Assembly (NCBI GenBank): GCA_026874595.1
Contig: CM049306.1
Coordinates: 35,356,019-35,420,018 of the forward strand
Direction: 5' to 3'
DNA length: 64,000 nucleotides
From: Sipunculus nudus
Lineage: Eukaryota > Annelida > Sipuncula > Golfingiida > Sipunculidae
The position numbers and the translations under genes are program-made. Positions 45,970 through 57,782 of the stretch are shown here, piece by piece (positions within the stretch are counted from its first letter, which is position 1; every line of letters begins with the position of its first letter). Below the pieces are notes generated by a model that made no database searches, was not told where the DNA came from, and saw only the letters and a program-made list of their open reading frames with translations.

Positions 45970-46922
45970 ATATATTGTGCTCTGAATTAGCAAGACTAAT
46001 TAATAATTAACTCACATTTCTGTCTTTTAACTTCTGTGGCTCCAGACATTGTACTGAATGCAACATTTTCTCAAAGTACTATTCTCATGTATATCTATGT
46101 GAAGAAAGTTTCTTATATGAAAGGGTAAAAAAATCCAAGACCTCAATGTGTGTACATAACTAATACATATGCGTATGTATACCTTGTTAGTATATTCTTT
46201 GTATATACGCATACCAACCACTCCGTTCCACAAACCAAATAACTAAAAGATTGCATGAATTTTGCTTTTTGGTATAATTACACAGAAAACTCCACATTAG
46301 AGTAAACATACACAATATCACATCAACTAAAAGTTGAATAAGTCTTAAGTTTGTTTTCAATTGTTTAACTCTTTCTCTTTATCTGACTAGTTAAATGTAT
46401 CCCTGCTACACTTCTTTAAACATTTTTAAAAACTGAAATTAATTATATAGAAGTAATGCAATGAGAACCCTGCGTATAAGGTATTTGTGTTGCTGCATGG
46501 AGTACTGGAAATGAAAGCTGTCGATTATGCTGCTCTCTGACGGGGAGGTAGTAAACTAGTCCGCATGCTTAACATAATTATGTGAAAACACATATGTAAC
46601 TAGTCTTACGGGTTGATTGAAAAACGCGAAACTTTACTTAGGTCACGTTTCATGACATCACTTAATAGAAGTTAAAAATTGTCGTTTTCAAATATTTGCA
46701 AAGCATGTAACAAGAAAAGTGTTTAGAAAATGAGAGATATATGGAAAATACCGCATGTTTTAGACAGAATCGCCAAACCAAGTGCCATAATCGCAGTGTG
46801 AATTCCAAAGAATGAGTTGATATTCAATCAATGATCTTGTAATCAAGCGAGGCTTCATTCTATTCACATTATCCATAACTGGATGGTCAAAATGGAAATA
46901 GAAGCACATTCTTCATTTTTCT

Positions 46923-46986
<64 letters not shown>

Positions 46987-46996
46987 CCTATATATA

Positions 46997-47034
<38 letters not shown>

Positions 47035-47824
47035 TTATAACTTTCATGATAAGTATTATTAATAGTTGGTGCGTTGCTGAACTTCAATTATTTCTTAAAT
47101 CGTACATCTGCAAAACAAGTATAGTTTAATCAATCTTTATAACTGAAATAATACAACCATACGTAAATCATCTATACAACATGGATTTTTTTTTTTTTTT
47201 TTTTTGTTTTTTTTTTCATTCAGTTCTTCTCATATCCTTTGTATCAGTTATTTACATGTTCCATATTCGATGACTCGTTTTTTTGCGACCGTTTATGTGA
47301 GAAATTGCTTGTGCTACACTGCTACACAGTGGTTAAAATCCAAGCCATTTTCACCTTCGAGACACAAGAAAAAAACCGTTAAAAGAGAAAATTTATTTTC
47401 TATATATGGGGCGCAGTGTATATTTTAAAGTGCAGATGACCCCCATATGAGCAGTTATATGAATGGAGCATGTGCATTTGTAATTCTGGATTTGCACTTC
47501 TAAAATTTAAATTTTTGTTCTGGTCACAGACTGAAAAGTATATTTATATATAATTTACCCTGGTATGAGTTTGCAAATATAGCCTGTAATATTTCTGAAA
47601 AAAAAGTACAATTTCTCACATTCATTGTTCTTTGATCATACAATGGTTATGAAAATAATATCAATAAAAATATGACAGATCACTGAATCTACTTTAAAAT
47701 TTAGTAATATAGGCCTAACCATGCACTGATTCTCTGAAATTCCTAATTTGAACACAGTAATCTGTCTTCTGATCGGTTGAAATAACCTAAAATGGTTTCA
47801 AGATTTAATTATGACGTTGATAAA
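45968..47824. other. AT-rich intergenic DNA
   Basis: No gene recognised. TA tracts at 46927-46983 and 47002-47032, and a 21-nt T-run at 47185. Confidence 0.5.
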
Positions 47825-47959
47825 CAGTGGTGTCAATTTATCTTCAAGGCTGGGGGGGGGGGGGGATGACTCGCAGGGTGGGGAGATGACACACTTGGGG
47901 GGGGGGGGGGGGCTGACAGGCATGGAGGATAGTCAAAATTAGGATAAAACAGACATGTT

Positions 47960-47997
<38 letters not shown>

Positions 47998-48320
47998 TGT
48001 GTGTATATATAATATATATACATACCCTTTAATTGTCTGTGTGAAACATATCAAATATATATCAATTAAGTATTAGATTTAAAAAAATAAGGTACATGTA
48101 TATGTCAGTTCTAAACCATTAGATATAAATATTTCATAGTAAAATCATAAATGGAACCAAAGTCTATAATGATATTTATTTATATATTTCATTTGAAATA
48201 TATAAATATTATTCTCTGAATAGTGAGGGGATGATTACATTGACCCCCCCCCCCCTTGCCAAAAAGTTGGGGGATATATTCCCCCCTCCCCCCCCCCCCC
48301 CCCCCATATTGACGCCCCTG
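47825..48320. mobile_element. TIR element (MITE) of the CAGTGGCGTCAAT family, copy 3
   Basis: Left end CAGTGGTGTCAATTTATC, right end ATATTGACGCCCCTG. It contains two G-runs, a TA tract (47959-48022), C-runs (48245-48305) and the family interior GTCTGTGTGAAACATATCAA. It is longer than its relatives because of the homopolymers and microsatellite. Confidence 0.7.
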
Positions 48321-48537
48321 TTGTTAAAAGGCCCGTGTATGCTTTAGAGTTCTGCCGTTTATTTTTCATGCTATGCCGACGTATGGGATAGCTTATTTAC
48401 AAATTTTTATAGTTGTAATTTTTTTAAAAATGCACCGTGATTGGAAGCTCCCTGAGACATCTTTCGGCAGCTTTATAGTTATCTGAATAAGTGACAATAA
48501 TATTTGGTCATTTTATAACATATAAGCCCAATATAGG

Positions 48538-48740
48538 AGGGGCGGACTGGCCAACTAGCCAACCCGGGACACCGATAAATTTCCGGTGGGCTGTGGCGTG
48601 AAGAAGTACATATATATCTTGATGACTGCGAGCCAATGGCATGCGCTAAACCTTGATGCTTTTAGGCCCATGGTATTAATAAATTTAGACCATATTCTCA
48701 AATATCTAGGGCCTGTTCCCCACCTCAGTCCGCCCCTTGC
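48538..48740. mobile_element. Short TIR element, GGGGCGGACTG ends
   Basis: AGGGGCGGACTGG at the left and CAGTCCGCCCCTT at the right are inverted repeats about 200 bp apart. Both open frames through it are incidental. Confidence 0.6.
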
Positions 48741-48954
48741 TGAATACCGGCACAGGACACTGAGGACACTCAATATTATGCTGACTGAGCTCAGCAAGAA
48801 CCAGCTTGTCGGGGGAAACATTCACAACGATCCGGTGGTTCTTTAATCGCAGTAGAGCTATTAAATTCGAACTGAAGTGAATGTATTATTGAAGCAAACG
48901 ACAAGGGTGAAGGCGCTCGTGAATCACGTTTCACATCCTTCGGCAAATTTTAAT

Positions 48955-49095
48955 ATATGTTAACAGAACTAGATGCGCCGAGCTAGATTGAATTCGCATA
49001 CATGTACCTGTTTGGACTCGCCCGGGCTTCTGCCGCCAGAACGAGGCTCTTTTAGCCTATATATACCTGCGTATTCCCCGGTTACAAACAGAACA
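48955..49095 (+). promoter_or_regulatory. TATA promoter of VWA gene copy A
   Basis: TATATATA at 49058-49065, preceded by GGCTTCTGCCGCCAGAACGA and a GAATTC...CATGTACCTGTTTGG block. The same motifs occur in the same order and spacing upstream of copy B on the other strand. Conservation between copies, where the surrounding DNA has diverged, supports a functional core promoter. A start near 49090 and a leader intron to 49615 are inferred. Confidence 0.55.
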
Positions 49096-49628
49096 CACAT
49101 AATTGTGGAACTGTAAGCCAAGCAAAACAACACGGCCTTCCCCAAGAAGTTACCCTACAAGGTAGTGAATCAATCTAAACGCAAAATGATGAAAACAATG
49201 TCCTTTATAACCCATATATACACGTTCGGCAGGGTTAGAAATTTTGGCGAATCTGAGTGTTCAAGTGAAAGTGAAATAAGACATTTAACCTAATTATTTT
49301 ATATTATTTGTGTTCCAGTTTAATGATGTTAGAAAGTTAATACTGTAGTCGTGGTGGTTATGGATGATAACGATTAATAATGATAACAATAATAATAAAT
49401 GCTAAATAATAGTATTGATGAATAAAAAAAATTTATAATAATAAATACCAATAACAATTATTATAATGATAATATATAACAATGTTATTGTGACTGCATA
49501 AGAAAGAGAATTGGTACACCTACCGCCATATATATGTCAACCTTGAAAGGGACAATACTGTCTCAACATATGGGCTATTTTATTATCTATATTAAAAAAT
49601 AACCTTTCTCCCCAGGAAAACACCAAAA

Positions 49629-50141
49629 ATGCCTGACATGTCAGACGCAATGGACACGAACACCTCTGCCACCACCACAGGTTACAGCGACCCTGTTGTT
49701 TACGGTCCTCAGCCCATAGAGATCGCGTTCTCCTTCGACACCACGGGATCTATGTCGTCATATCTGGACGAAGTCCGAAACAAACTCCAAGAGATGATCC
49801 AGCGTCTCTTCATGGACATCCCATCTCTAAAGATCGCGGTGTTTGCCCACGGCGACTACTGCGACAGAAACACCACCTACGTCACCAAACACATCGACTT
49901 TACCAATGACGTCACACAACTGTGCCAGTTTGTGAAGGAAGCGGGTCCCACTTTTGGAGGAGATGGTCCTGAATGTTATGAGTTGGTCCTGCATGAAGTT
50001 CGAACTCAGCTCATATGGACGCCGGGTACGCAGCGCTCCCTGGTGATGATCGGAGACGATGTGCCACACGGACCAGACTATCGCGACAACAAGAAAAAAA
50101 TAGTATGGCGGGAAGAAGTAGAGGCATTACGTGACGACATG
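49629..50141 (+). CDS. VWA gene copy A, coding exon 1
   Basis: 171 codons from ATG (MPDMSDAMDT...) to LRDDM, holding most of the VWA domain. A CTCCCCAG acceptor ends at 49615, so the leader begins in an upstream non-coding exon. Donor GTGAGT. Confidence 0.88.
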
Positions 50142-51940
50142 GTGAGTCGTGTTTCATTTTCTGTATATTAACTTAAGTTTCATTTTTGTTCTATGCATTG
50201 TATTTATAAAATAAAGTAAAACAATCAGCATTGTTTACCGGGTACTGCAGAAAAAAAATATGCTGTGAATTGCCTCACAGACAGACAGTCATAATACATG
50301 GTTTGTTCATAATATTTCTCAAAATTTCCCCCGATTATAATTCGAAAAGTGCATTTTATGTAAATACCTCATGGTATATAATAATTTTCAAAGCATAAGT
50401 GTAATACCAACCGTGAATACCAAACCCATTGCGATGAAAGTATGGCTTGGATCTTTGCCTGGATGTACAGTGTAACAATAACTTTTCAATTATGATATAT
50501 CCTAAAACTTATCTTAATTGTATGAAAATGGCTGTGGTACAGTCTTTTAAGACACATTTGAAGTAACATGCTATTCTTGTACAAACCAGTTTTTCTTTTT
50601 AAGGGGCTACGTGTATACGCTGTCCAGGCCGGAAGTGACAAAAAAGCAACGACCTCGTTCTGGAGGCCGCTGGCTGAAATGACGCGAGGAAAATACCTGA
50701 CGCTGCAGGAGCTACCGACGATCACCGACATGATGATGGCGATCTGCTACCGAGAGCATGGAGTAGAATTTCTGGATGTAAGTATCTGACGGATATACAC
50801 AATATCAGCATTATAAGGCACAACATATATAATATAGCTGTATATATTGTACAATAATCCTGCAACAATATAAATATAACCTTTAAAGAATCATATCAAC
50901 ATAAAAATATTTTTTTGAACATTTTCAGCAATATTTAAACAGTTTTCCATGTTAATCCATTGTAACCATATGGAAATCACAGTTGTTTTATAGGTATATG
51001 GGGAAACCTATATTTTTAATAGAATCAGGTAATCTGAAGACTTGGTATTTTTTATCAATGATTTACTGTTATTTATTAAATTCTTATTTTCCAGGCGTAT
51101 GAGAAAGAGGTTCGAGCGAGAGATGGTCCAGCAATGCGAGCGGAGCTCGGCCACATGTTTGATGCACTGCGTGATGATGAAGACGCAAGTGTCATGAGAA
51201 CCAAGTGCCCAAGGTCTACTAAATTAAAGAAACCTGTTGTTAAGAAAACAGCAACTGTGGCGAAAAAGGCGACCCCAAAGAAGATCGGCAAAACAACTGG
51301 ATCCACCTGTCTGAAAGCGCGTGTAACTCCGAAAACACTGTCACGTGTTGCAGGGGAGACCACGAAGAAAATAATCTCCGATAAAATAACGAAATCTGTA
51401 CCGAAACTTCACCTCCACCGCGAAAAGGTGAGAGAAACGCGGTTTGCTCTCCGTGATATGAGATGGTCAGGTTGGCAGATGGCCGCCGCACCAAAACGAC
51501 CCCAAGGGCAGCAGACGAACTGGGCAGCGCCAAAAGATGGCGCCTGTGGTGTACGGCGGGTTGGACTGTTCCAGAACAGGTTTGACAAAGCAGCTGTGTA
51601 CGAGTTTTCCGTTCAGCCCCGGGCTTCTTGTCGCATGTACGTGATGGGATGTCGCTGGACAGGGGGCTTCTGTGGTACTCAGTGGGAAACACATTTGTGT
51701 CAGAACACTTTCAAAGTGAACATTGATCACGCCGTGAAGAACGGTTGTAATGTGTTTGTCAGACGTCTTCTTGTACAGAAACCAGTCAAATGTGAAGGAA
51801 CTGAACTGAAAACGGCTAAAGATGTAGCTGTGTACTTGAAGAGTCACTATGATTACGCATGGCACATGACAAGGCGAGGAAAATGGTTCTACACACGACA
51901 GGTTAACTGGCGCCACCTGGCGCTTTCCTGTGGTTATTAA
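49629..51940 (+). CDS. VWA-domain protein, copy A (intact, 510 codons)
   Basis: Exons 49629-50141, 50604-50777 and 51095-51940, all GT-AG and phase 0. The product is a soluble protein without signal peptide or membrane segment. Residues 27-200 form a von Willebrand factor A domain of the VwkA-like type: DTTGS (37-41) fits the metal-coordinating MIDAS D-x-T-x-S, with GGDGPE (110-115) and MIGDDVPH (140-147). Residues about 260-330 are a lysine-rich linker (KKPVVKK, KKATPKKIGK) that could bind nucleic acid or carry a nuclear signal. Residues about 340-510 form a cysteine- and tryptophan-rich domain (for example RMYVMGCRWTGGFCGTQWE, CQNTFKVNIDHAVKNGCNV) that I do not recognise. No alpha-kinase catalytic core is evident. 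The CDS ends CGY-TAA; AATAAA lies at 52104-52109. The function is unknown; a metal-dependent binding role is inferred from the MIDAS. Confidence 0.88.
50604..50777 (+). CDS. VWA gene copy A, coding exon 2
   Basis: 58 codons, starting GLRVYAVQAGSDKKATTSFW and ending HGVEFLD. It completes the VWA fold: a final strand, then the TRGKYLTL motif. Acceptor TTTTTAAG, donor GTAAGT. Confidence 0.88.
51095..51940 (+). CDS. VWA gene copy A, terminal coding exon
   Basis: 281 codons plus TAA. It encodes the lysine-rich linker and the complete unrecognised C-terminal domain. Acceptor TTTTCCAG. Long open frames on the opposite strand here are shadows of this exon. Confidence 0.88.
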   Translation, partial: AYEKEVRARDGPAMRAELGHMFDALRDDEDASVMRTKCPRSTKLKKPVVKKTATVAKKATPKKIGKTTGSTCLKARVTPKTLSRVAGETTKKIISDKITKSVPKLHLHREKVRETRFALRDMRWSGWQMAAAPKRPQGQQTNWAAPKDGACGVRRVGLFQNRFDKAAVYEFSVQPRASCRMYVMGCRWTGGFCGTQWETHLCQNTFKVNIDHAVKNGCNVFVRRLLVQKPVKCEGTELKTAKDVAVYLKSHYDYAWHMTRRGKWFYTRQVNWRHLALSCGY

Positions 51941-52103
51941 ATTCACCTCAAACAGACTGCAAAGAATGTGTTCATTTTGACTGTGCGGTAACACGCAAAA
52001 TGTTATTTGTTATATGATTAAATGAAGATGCACTGTACAAATTACAATTAACTCTATTTATTTATTCATGTTAATAGAGAAAATGTATCTATATTCTGAT
52101 TTG

Positions 52104-52109
52104 AATAAA
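52104..52109 (+). terminator. Poly(A) signal of VWA gene copy A
   Basis: AATAAA in the context TTGAATAAATCAT, 164 nt past the stop. The same context is conserved behind copy B. Confidence 0.5.
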
Positions 52110-52140
52110 TCATATTTACTTGATGTCCGATCTTATGTAA

Positions 52141-54778
52141 TGAAATATCTGCTTCTTTCAGTGTGCCATTTTCGGTTATAACTCTTTTGGTCATACCTCG
52201 GACTATCTTTTGGACTTATTCTTGACCTGCAAACTCATTTTCGGTTCAGACTCACATTTAAAAGTTAGAAGGGCTTGGCGGGTTTGGGTTGGGGAATGAT
52301 AAGTTTTCTGATGTGTTGACAATAGAGAAGGGGATTGAATCAGTACCGTTTTAAAATTATACCACAATAACAGAGGCGTTCATATTGCACGACGGGAAAA
52401 TCTCATGCTTCTGCTGATAACAAGTCGAGACAGAGATCCATAACTTACTGGTAAAATTCCTATCATGCGGCAACTTCCGCCCTAGAATGCCAAACATCCG
52501 CCATGCATGGCACACAAGGTAGGACAGAGATTCACAAGGTGCACATCTCTGTCTCCAAACTCTCAGATCTAGCTTGTCCCTGTTTTCATTTATACATCCA
52601 TTTTATACTAAATTACAATTCTACAATATCAGCAATAAAGGTTTATTTGACATTTAGTGAATGAATTTTTTATAACAAATGACAGGTCTGTTTAAGGAGC
52701 GATGGTCACAGGAACCAGAGTTGTGCAACGGCGACCTTTCAACGCACACACCACAGGCGCTTGAATTGCTATTAGCCCTAGTGTTGATTTCGGCTAAATA
52801 TGTATCTCTTATGGGTCATTTCCTGATAAGTAATAGTTGTCCCACACGCGGCGTATTTTCCTTTGTTCCAACTGTGCGTTCAAATCTCCTTGCATCACAG
52901 GATCATGAAAAGTGACCATGCAAGTGAAGTTGCATGGCAACTTTCCAAATATGGCAAAGGACTGGTGCGAAGCCAATCACGCGTGTCATTTATTTTGGGC
53001 TTTGCACCAGTAACTACTTTTTTTAAGGGTTTCAAACCAAAATATCCGACCTGGAACCCTTCCTTTCCGGGCCAGATGACTTTTTTTAAGGTTTTCTTTG
53101 AGCCTTCCTTCCTTGTATTCCAATATAATTTAATATTATAAACACTAGGCCCAGCAATAAAGATGTCCACAGACGCACAGGGATATGTTCGTTCATTAGC
53201 ATATGCAAGTTAACTGAACAGCCAGTCCGGTATTGAGGTGTTGCACCCTCTGTATTCAAATCCCGGATTTGCCAATGCAAGAACCTCCTCTTTATAGAAA
53301 AGCCATATTTCTCTTGAAATATTATTGTTAAATTCACATCAGACATACAAATGGCACAGAACAGGTGCACGGGGTTGTTGAAATGAACATGGGGTCAATC
53401 GGTGCTCGCTGATTCAGCGGTGAAAGTGACAACATACAGTCCTGTTTGACTGTCGTTTGCCCGCCTTCCCTCCCGCCGGGACCCCAAGCATGGACGTCAG
53501 TTTTAGATAAAAGACTATCGGACTATCACTGGTAAAAATGCAAAGGAAGTTTACAGCACACGTTATCTGTGGTCCAAATCTTTGATGATACAAAAGTTCC
53601 ATGCAGGCACTCGACATTCTCTGATAACATGTTGTTCCTGAGTTTAATGAGAATAAAGAGAGTGCCCTGTGGGCTTAACCAATACAAATAGATTGCTTAT
53701 ATGTTCTTGTTTTTCTGACTGGCGTCATAATGCAATTGATCATGCGTGCATGGAATCCACATTATGCACATCCACCTATACATTTGGTTTCTTAAAGCAA
53801 ACGCACTTACAATACAATTTTTATCATGGTTCAAAGACGATTTATATTGATCACTACAAAAATTAAATATTAAATACTTAAATAATTAAAATTTTAATTA
53901 CTATCTCTGAGACTAGTCAGTTCCTCATTGGGTACCTGCTGAAATGTAACAATATTTTCAATAATTGGAGAAACTATTGAACCAGTAAGCTGCAATGTAG
54001 GAACGAAGCATAGGCCTAATTGTCCTACATGAATTCTGGATCAGCAGAAAATTAAATTTGATTTTCCTTGGAAAATGCTGCATAATTAGTGCAATAGTTT
54101 TAGTTTAATAAACAGTTTTTCCCCTGGCGCAAACTGATTAAGGCCTACACAAGTTTGGCCGTGTGTGTATATGAACGCGTTTGTGGACTTTACTGATGCC
54201 GGGCCATAAATATTTACGTTTGTCACTAAATTATGTAAAATTAAACATAACCCCACGCTTGGATAGACGTGAAATTCTGCACCCGTTCATAAAGAACGGT
54301 AAGAAAACTATATATTGATTAAATAATTTGCCCCCAGGTACCAGTACCTGCCCTTTGTGCTGCCATATGAATGCATTGCGTGAATTTTAATAGCTTGACG
54401 GACTTTGCTAGTCTATGTGAACCTGTGTCTACATAAAAGCTCGCTACTTGTTCAAAATAATATATGATGAACAAATGAATACTTGGCATAAGGGTTTGGT
54501 ATTTCAAGTAAGTGTGACAGTCAAAAGTGTAATAGGTGAGAGTAATAGGTGTTTGAGAGGTTGTCGCTCCCTCAGGCGTTGTAGGTTTTAACGAGGTTCA
54601 TTCCAAATTTAAGCATTTGTTATCAGTTATTTTGGTGTTTTAGACTGGAGTACATTGATATTTAGGAACTTTGCAAAACTGTGACAGTCTATTATTGTTA
54701 AAACTTCATATCTTTAATATTTTTATATGATATATAATATATTGAAATGAGATCATATTTTTATAGAAAAAATGGAGG

Positions 54779-54827
<49 letters not shown>

Positions 54828-54857
54828 CATAAATTCATTTATTATATACATATGTAT

Positions 54858-54907
<50 letters not shown>

Positions 54908-54984
54908 AGATTGTCCTGAAAGTTACTAAATGTACTAAGCGAAAAAAGCACATAAGAACAAGAAGAAAATTGCGCAACCAAAAT
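52141..54984. other. Spacer between the inverted VWA gene copies
   Basis: About 2.8 kb with no gene that I can recognise. It ends in a (TA)n tract (54780-54823) followed by a (GA)n tract (54861-54902). Short open frames here lack family features. Confidence 0.5.
54780..54902. repeat. Compound microsatellite (TA)n then (GA)n
   Basis: About 22 TA units, a 36-nt interruption and about 20 GA units, just outside the 3' end of VWA copy B. Confidence 0.95.
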
Positions 54985-55021
54985 TACATAAAACATAAGT
55001 TCCGGCATCAGGTAACAATGA

Positions 55022-55027
55022 TTTATT
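55022..55027 (-). terminator. Poly(A) signal of VWA gene copy B
   Basis: AATAAA on the minus strand within TTGAATAAATCAT, matching the copy A context, 232 nt past the last-exon stop position. Confidence 0.45.
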
Positions 55028-55258
55028 CAAATGACAATACTAATACTCTTTTTTCTACTCACATAAATAAATAAATACGTATCATAGTAATTTGAAATGT
55101 CTGCCAGCAAATTATATGTACTCTTTGTGTTTTTTATATACAAACTTTGCAGTACATGGTGTAGTTTGCGTCTTCATTTAATCATATAACAAATAATATT
55201 TTGCGTGTTACCGCATAGTCATTAATGAACACACTTTTGCAGTCCGTTTGAGGAGAAT

Positions 55259-56104
55259 TTAATAACCACAGGAAAGCGCCAGGTGGCGCCAGTTAACTTG
55301 TCGGGTGTAGAACCATTTTCCCCGCCTCGTCATGTGCCATGCGTAATCATAGTGACTCTTCAAGTACACAGCTACATCTTTAGCCGTTTTCAATTCAGTT
55401 CCTTCACATTTGACTGGTTTCTGTACAAGAAGACGTCGGACAAACACATTACAACCGTTCTTCACGGCGTGATCAATGTTCACTTTGAAAGTGTTCTGAC
55501 ACAAATGTGTTTCCCACTGAGTACCACAGAAGCCCCCTGTCCAGCGACATCCCATCACGTACATGCGACAAGAAGCCCGGGGCTGAACGGAAAACTCGTA
55601 CACAGCAGCTTTGTCAAACCTGTTCTGGAACAGTCCAACCCGCCGTACACCACAGGCGCCATCTTTTGGCGCTGCCCAGTTCGTCTGCTGCCCTTGGGGT
55701 CGTTTTGGTGCGGCGGCCAACTGCCAACCTGACCATCTCATATCACGGAGAGCAAACCGCGTTTCTCTCACCTTTTCGCGGTGGAGGTGCAGTTTCGGTA
55801 CAGATTACGTTATTTTATCGGAGATTATTTTCTTCGTAGTCTTCCCTGGAACACGTGACAGTGTTTTCGGAGTTACTAGCGCCTTCAGACAGGTGGAGCC
55901 AGTTGTTTTGCCGATCTTCTTTGGGCTAGTCTTTTTCATTACAGTTGCTGTTTTCTTAACAACAGGTTTCTTTGATTTAGTAGACCTTGGGCTCTTAGTT
56001 GTCATGATTCTTGCGTCTCCGCCATCACGCAGTGCATCAAACATATGGCCGAGCTCCGCCCGCATTGCTAGACCATCTCTCGCTCGAACCTCTTTCTCAT
56101 ACGC
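55259..56104 (-). CDS. VWA gene copy B, terminal exon interrupted by TAA
   Basis: Same 846-nt length as copy A. The first 99 codons (linker) carry about 13 amino-acid changes, then TAA at 55807-55805. The rest is nearly identical to copy A at nucleotide level, synonymous sites included. Confidence 0.85.
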
Positions 56105-56388
56105 CTGGAAAATAAGAATTTAACAAATAACAGTAAATCTAATTAATAAAAAATCTGATTAGTATCTTCAAAGTATCCTAATATACCTTGAACTGTGAAT
56201 TATAATTGGTTCCAATGGATTTACATGGAGAACGGTTTAAATATTTTTCTGAAAATGTTTAAGTGTCTTTATATGTTGTATTAATTTGTTTTACGGTTAT
56301 TTTAATAATGACTCGGTATTATTGTACGTAATTATTTATTTGTTTTATGTTCTGCAGTTTCTAGTTTGTATCCACATCAAATACTTAC

Positions 56389-56562
56389 ATCCAGAAATTC
56401 CGCCCCATGCTCTCGGTAGCAGATCGCCATCATCATGTCGGTGATCGTCGGTAGCTCCTGCAGCGTCAGGTATTTTCCTCGCGTCATTTCAGCCAGCGGC
56501 TTCCAGAACGAGGTCGTTGCTTTTTTGTCGCTTCCGGCCTGGACAGCGTACACACGTAGCCC
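56389..56562 (-). CDS. VWA gene copy B, coding exon 2
   Basis: 58 codons with two substitutions against copy A (R to K after FW, V to A before EFLD). Acceptor TTTACAG, donor GTAAGT. Confidence 0.87.
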
Positions 56563-56980
56563 CTGTAAAGAATAACTAGTTTGCATAAGAAAAACATGTT
56601 ACTTCACATGTGTCATAAAGACTCTTTACAACAGCCATTTTTATACAAGGTAAGTTTAGGATACATTATAATTGAATAGTTATTGTACAGCCACAATCAT
56701 GGTAGTGGGATTGGTATACAGGGGTTTTTATAAAACAAATGCTTTGGCAGCTTTTAAGATAAACGGTATTTACATTAAATACATTTTACGACAAACTATC
56801 AAACCAAAAGTTGTTGGGAATGATGACAGATAGTCAATATCACATGCAGCATATTGATCTTCCTATAGTAGGTTCACAATTCTGATCGTTTTACTTAATT
56901 TTATAAATACCATACATAGAATTGATATGAAACTGAAGTTAATATGATTAATATTATAAAGAATATGAAACACGACTCAC

Positions 56981-57493
56981 CATGTCGTCACGTAACGCCT
57001 CAACTTCTCTCCGCCATACTATTTTTTTCGTGTTGTCGCGATAGTCTGGTCCGTGTGGCACATCGTCTCCAATCATCACCAGGGAGCGCTGCGTACCCGG
57101 CGTCCACTTCAACTGAGTTCGAACTTCATGCAGGACCAACTCATAACATTCAGGACCATCTCCTCCATAAGTGGGACCCGCTTCCTTCACAAACTGGCAC
57201 AGTTGTGTGACGTCATTGGTAAAGTCGATGTGTTTGGTGACGTAGGTGGTGTTTCTGTCGCAGTAGTCGCCGTGGGCGAACACCGAGATCTTTAGAGACG
57301 GGATGTCCATGAAGAGACGCTGGATCATCTCTTGGAGTTTGTTTCGGACTTCGTCCAGATATGACGACATAGATCCCGTGGTGTCGAAGGAGAACGCGAT
57401 CTCTATGGGCTGAGGACCGTAAACAACAGGGTCGCTGTAATCTGTGGTGGTGACAGTAGTGGTTGTGTCCATGGCGTCAGATGTGTCAGGCAT
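56981..57493 (-). CDS. VWA gene copy B, coding exon 1
   Basis: 171 codons, [20 protein letters not shown] onward, with about 10 substitutions against copy A, half of them in the first 18 residues. MIDAS DTTGS, GGDGPE and MIGDDVPH are all kept. Donor GTGAGT. Confidence 0.87.
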
Positions 57494-57516
57494 TCTGGGA
57501 TTGTTTCCTGAGGAAG

Positions 57517-57521
<5 letters not shown>

Positions 57522-57580
<59 letters not shown>

Positions 57581-57647
57581 AGAGAAAGAGAAGGAGGGAG
57601 AGGATAAAACAGAATATGTTTTAGAGTACTGTCCTTTCCACGGTTGG

Positions 57648-57709
<62 letters not shown>

Positions 57710-57724
57710 GATTAATTTCTCGTA

Positions 57725-57781
<57 letters not shown>
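57522..57781. repeat. Two (TA)n tracts and an (ATT)n tract upstream of VWA copy B
   Basis: TA runs at 57522-57577 and 57653-57707, and an ATT/TTA trinucleotide run at 57725-57781. They lie inside the leader intron of copy B, between the promoter block and the ATG exon, and are absent from copy A. Confidence 0.95.

Positions 57782-57782
<1 letters not shown>

Larger units (their letters stand above)
55259..57493 (-). pseudogene. VWA-domain gene, copy B, with a nonsense codon in the last exon
   Basis: Inverted paralogue of copy A. Exons 57493-56981, 56562-56389 and 56104-55259 have exactly the same lengths (513, 174 and 846 nt) and intact splice sites. The VWA domain and MIDAS are intact. Codon 329 is TAA (plus-strand 55805-55807) where copy A has AAA, a single substitution with no frameshift. 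The predicted product is 328 residues: VWA plus most of the linker, without the C-terminal domain. Beyond the stop the frame stays open for 181 codons with one amino-acid difference from copy A (M to L). It could be a short functional isoform gene, a young pseudogene, or a readthrough case. The ATG is preceded by a TTCCTCAG acceptor at 57508, as in copy A. Confidence 0.8.

Noticed and set aside
48586-48846. 86-codon plus-strand frame
   Set aside because: It overlaps a short TIR element and has no homology features.
51240-51994. Open frames of 150 and 175 codons on the minus strand across VWA copy A exon 3
   Set aside because: They are antisense shadows of a well-supported exon and have no family motifs. 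The same shadows recur over copy B (55283-56123).
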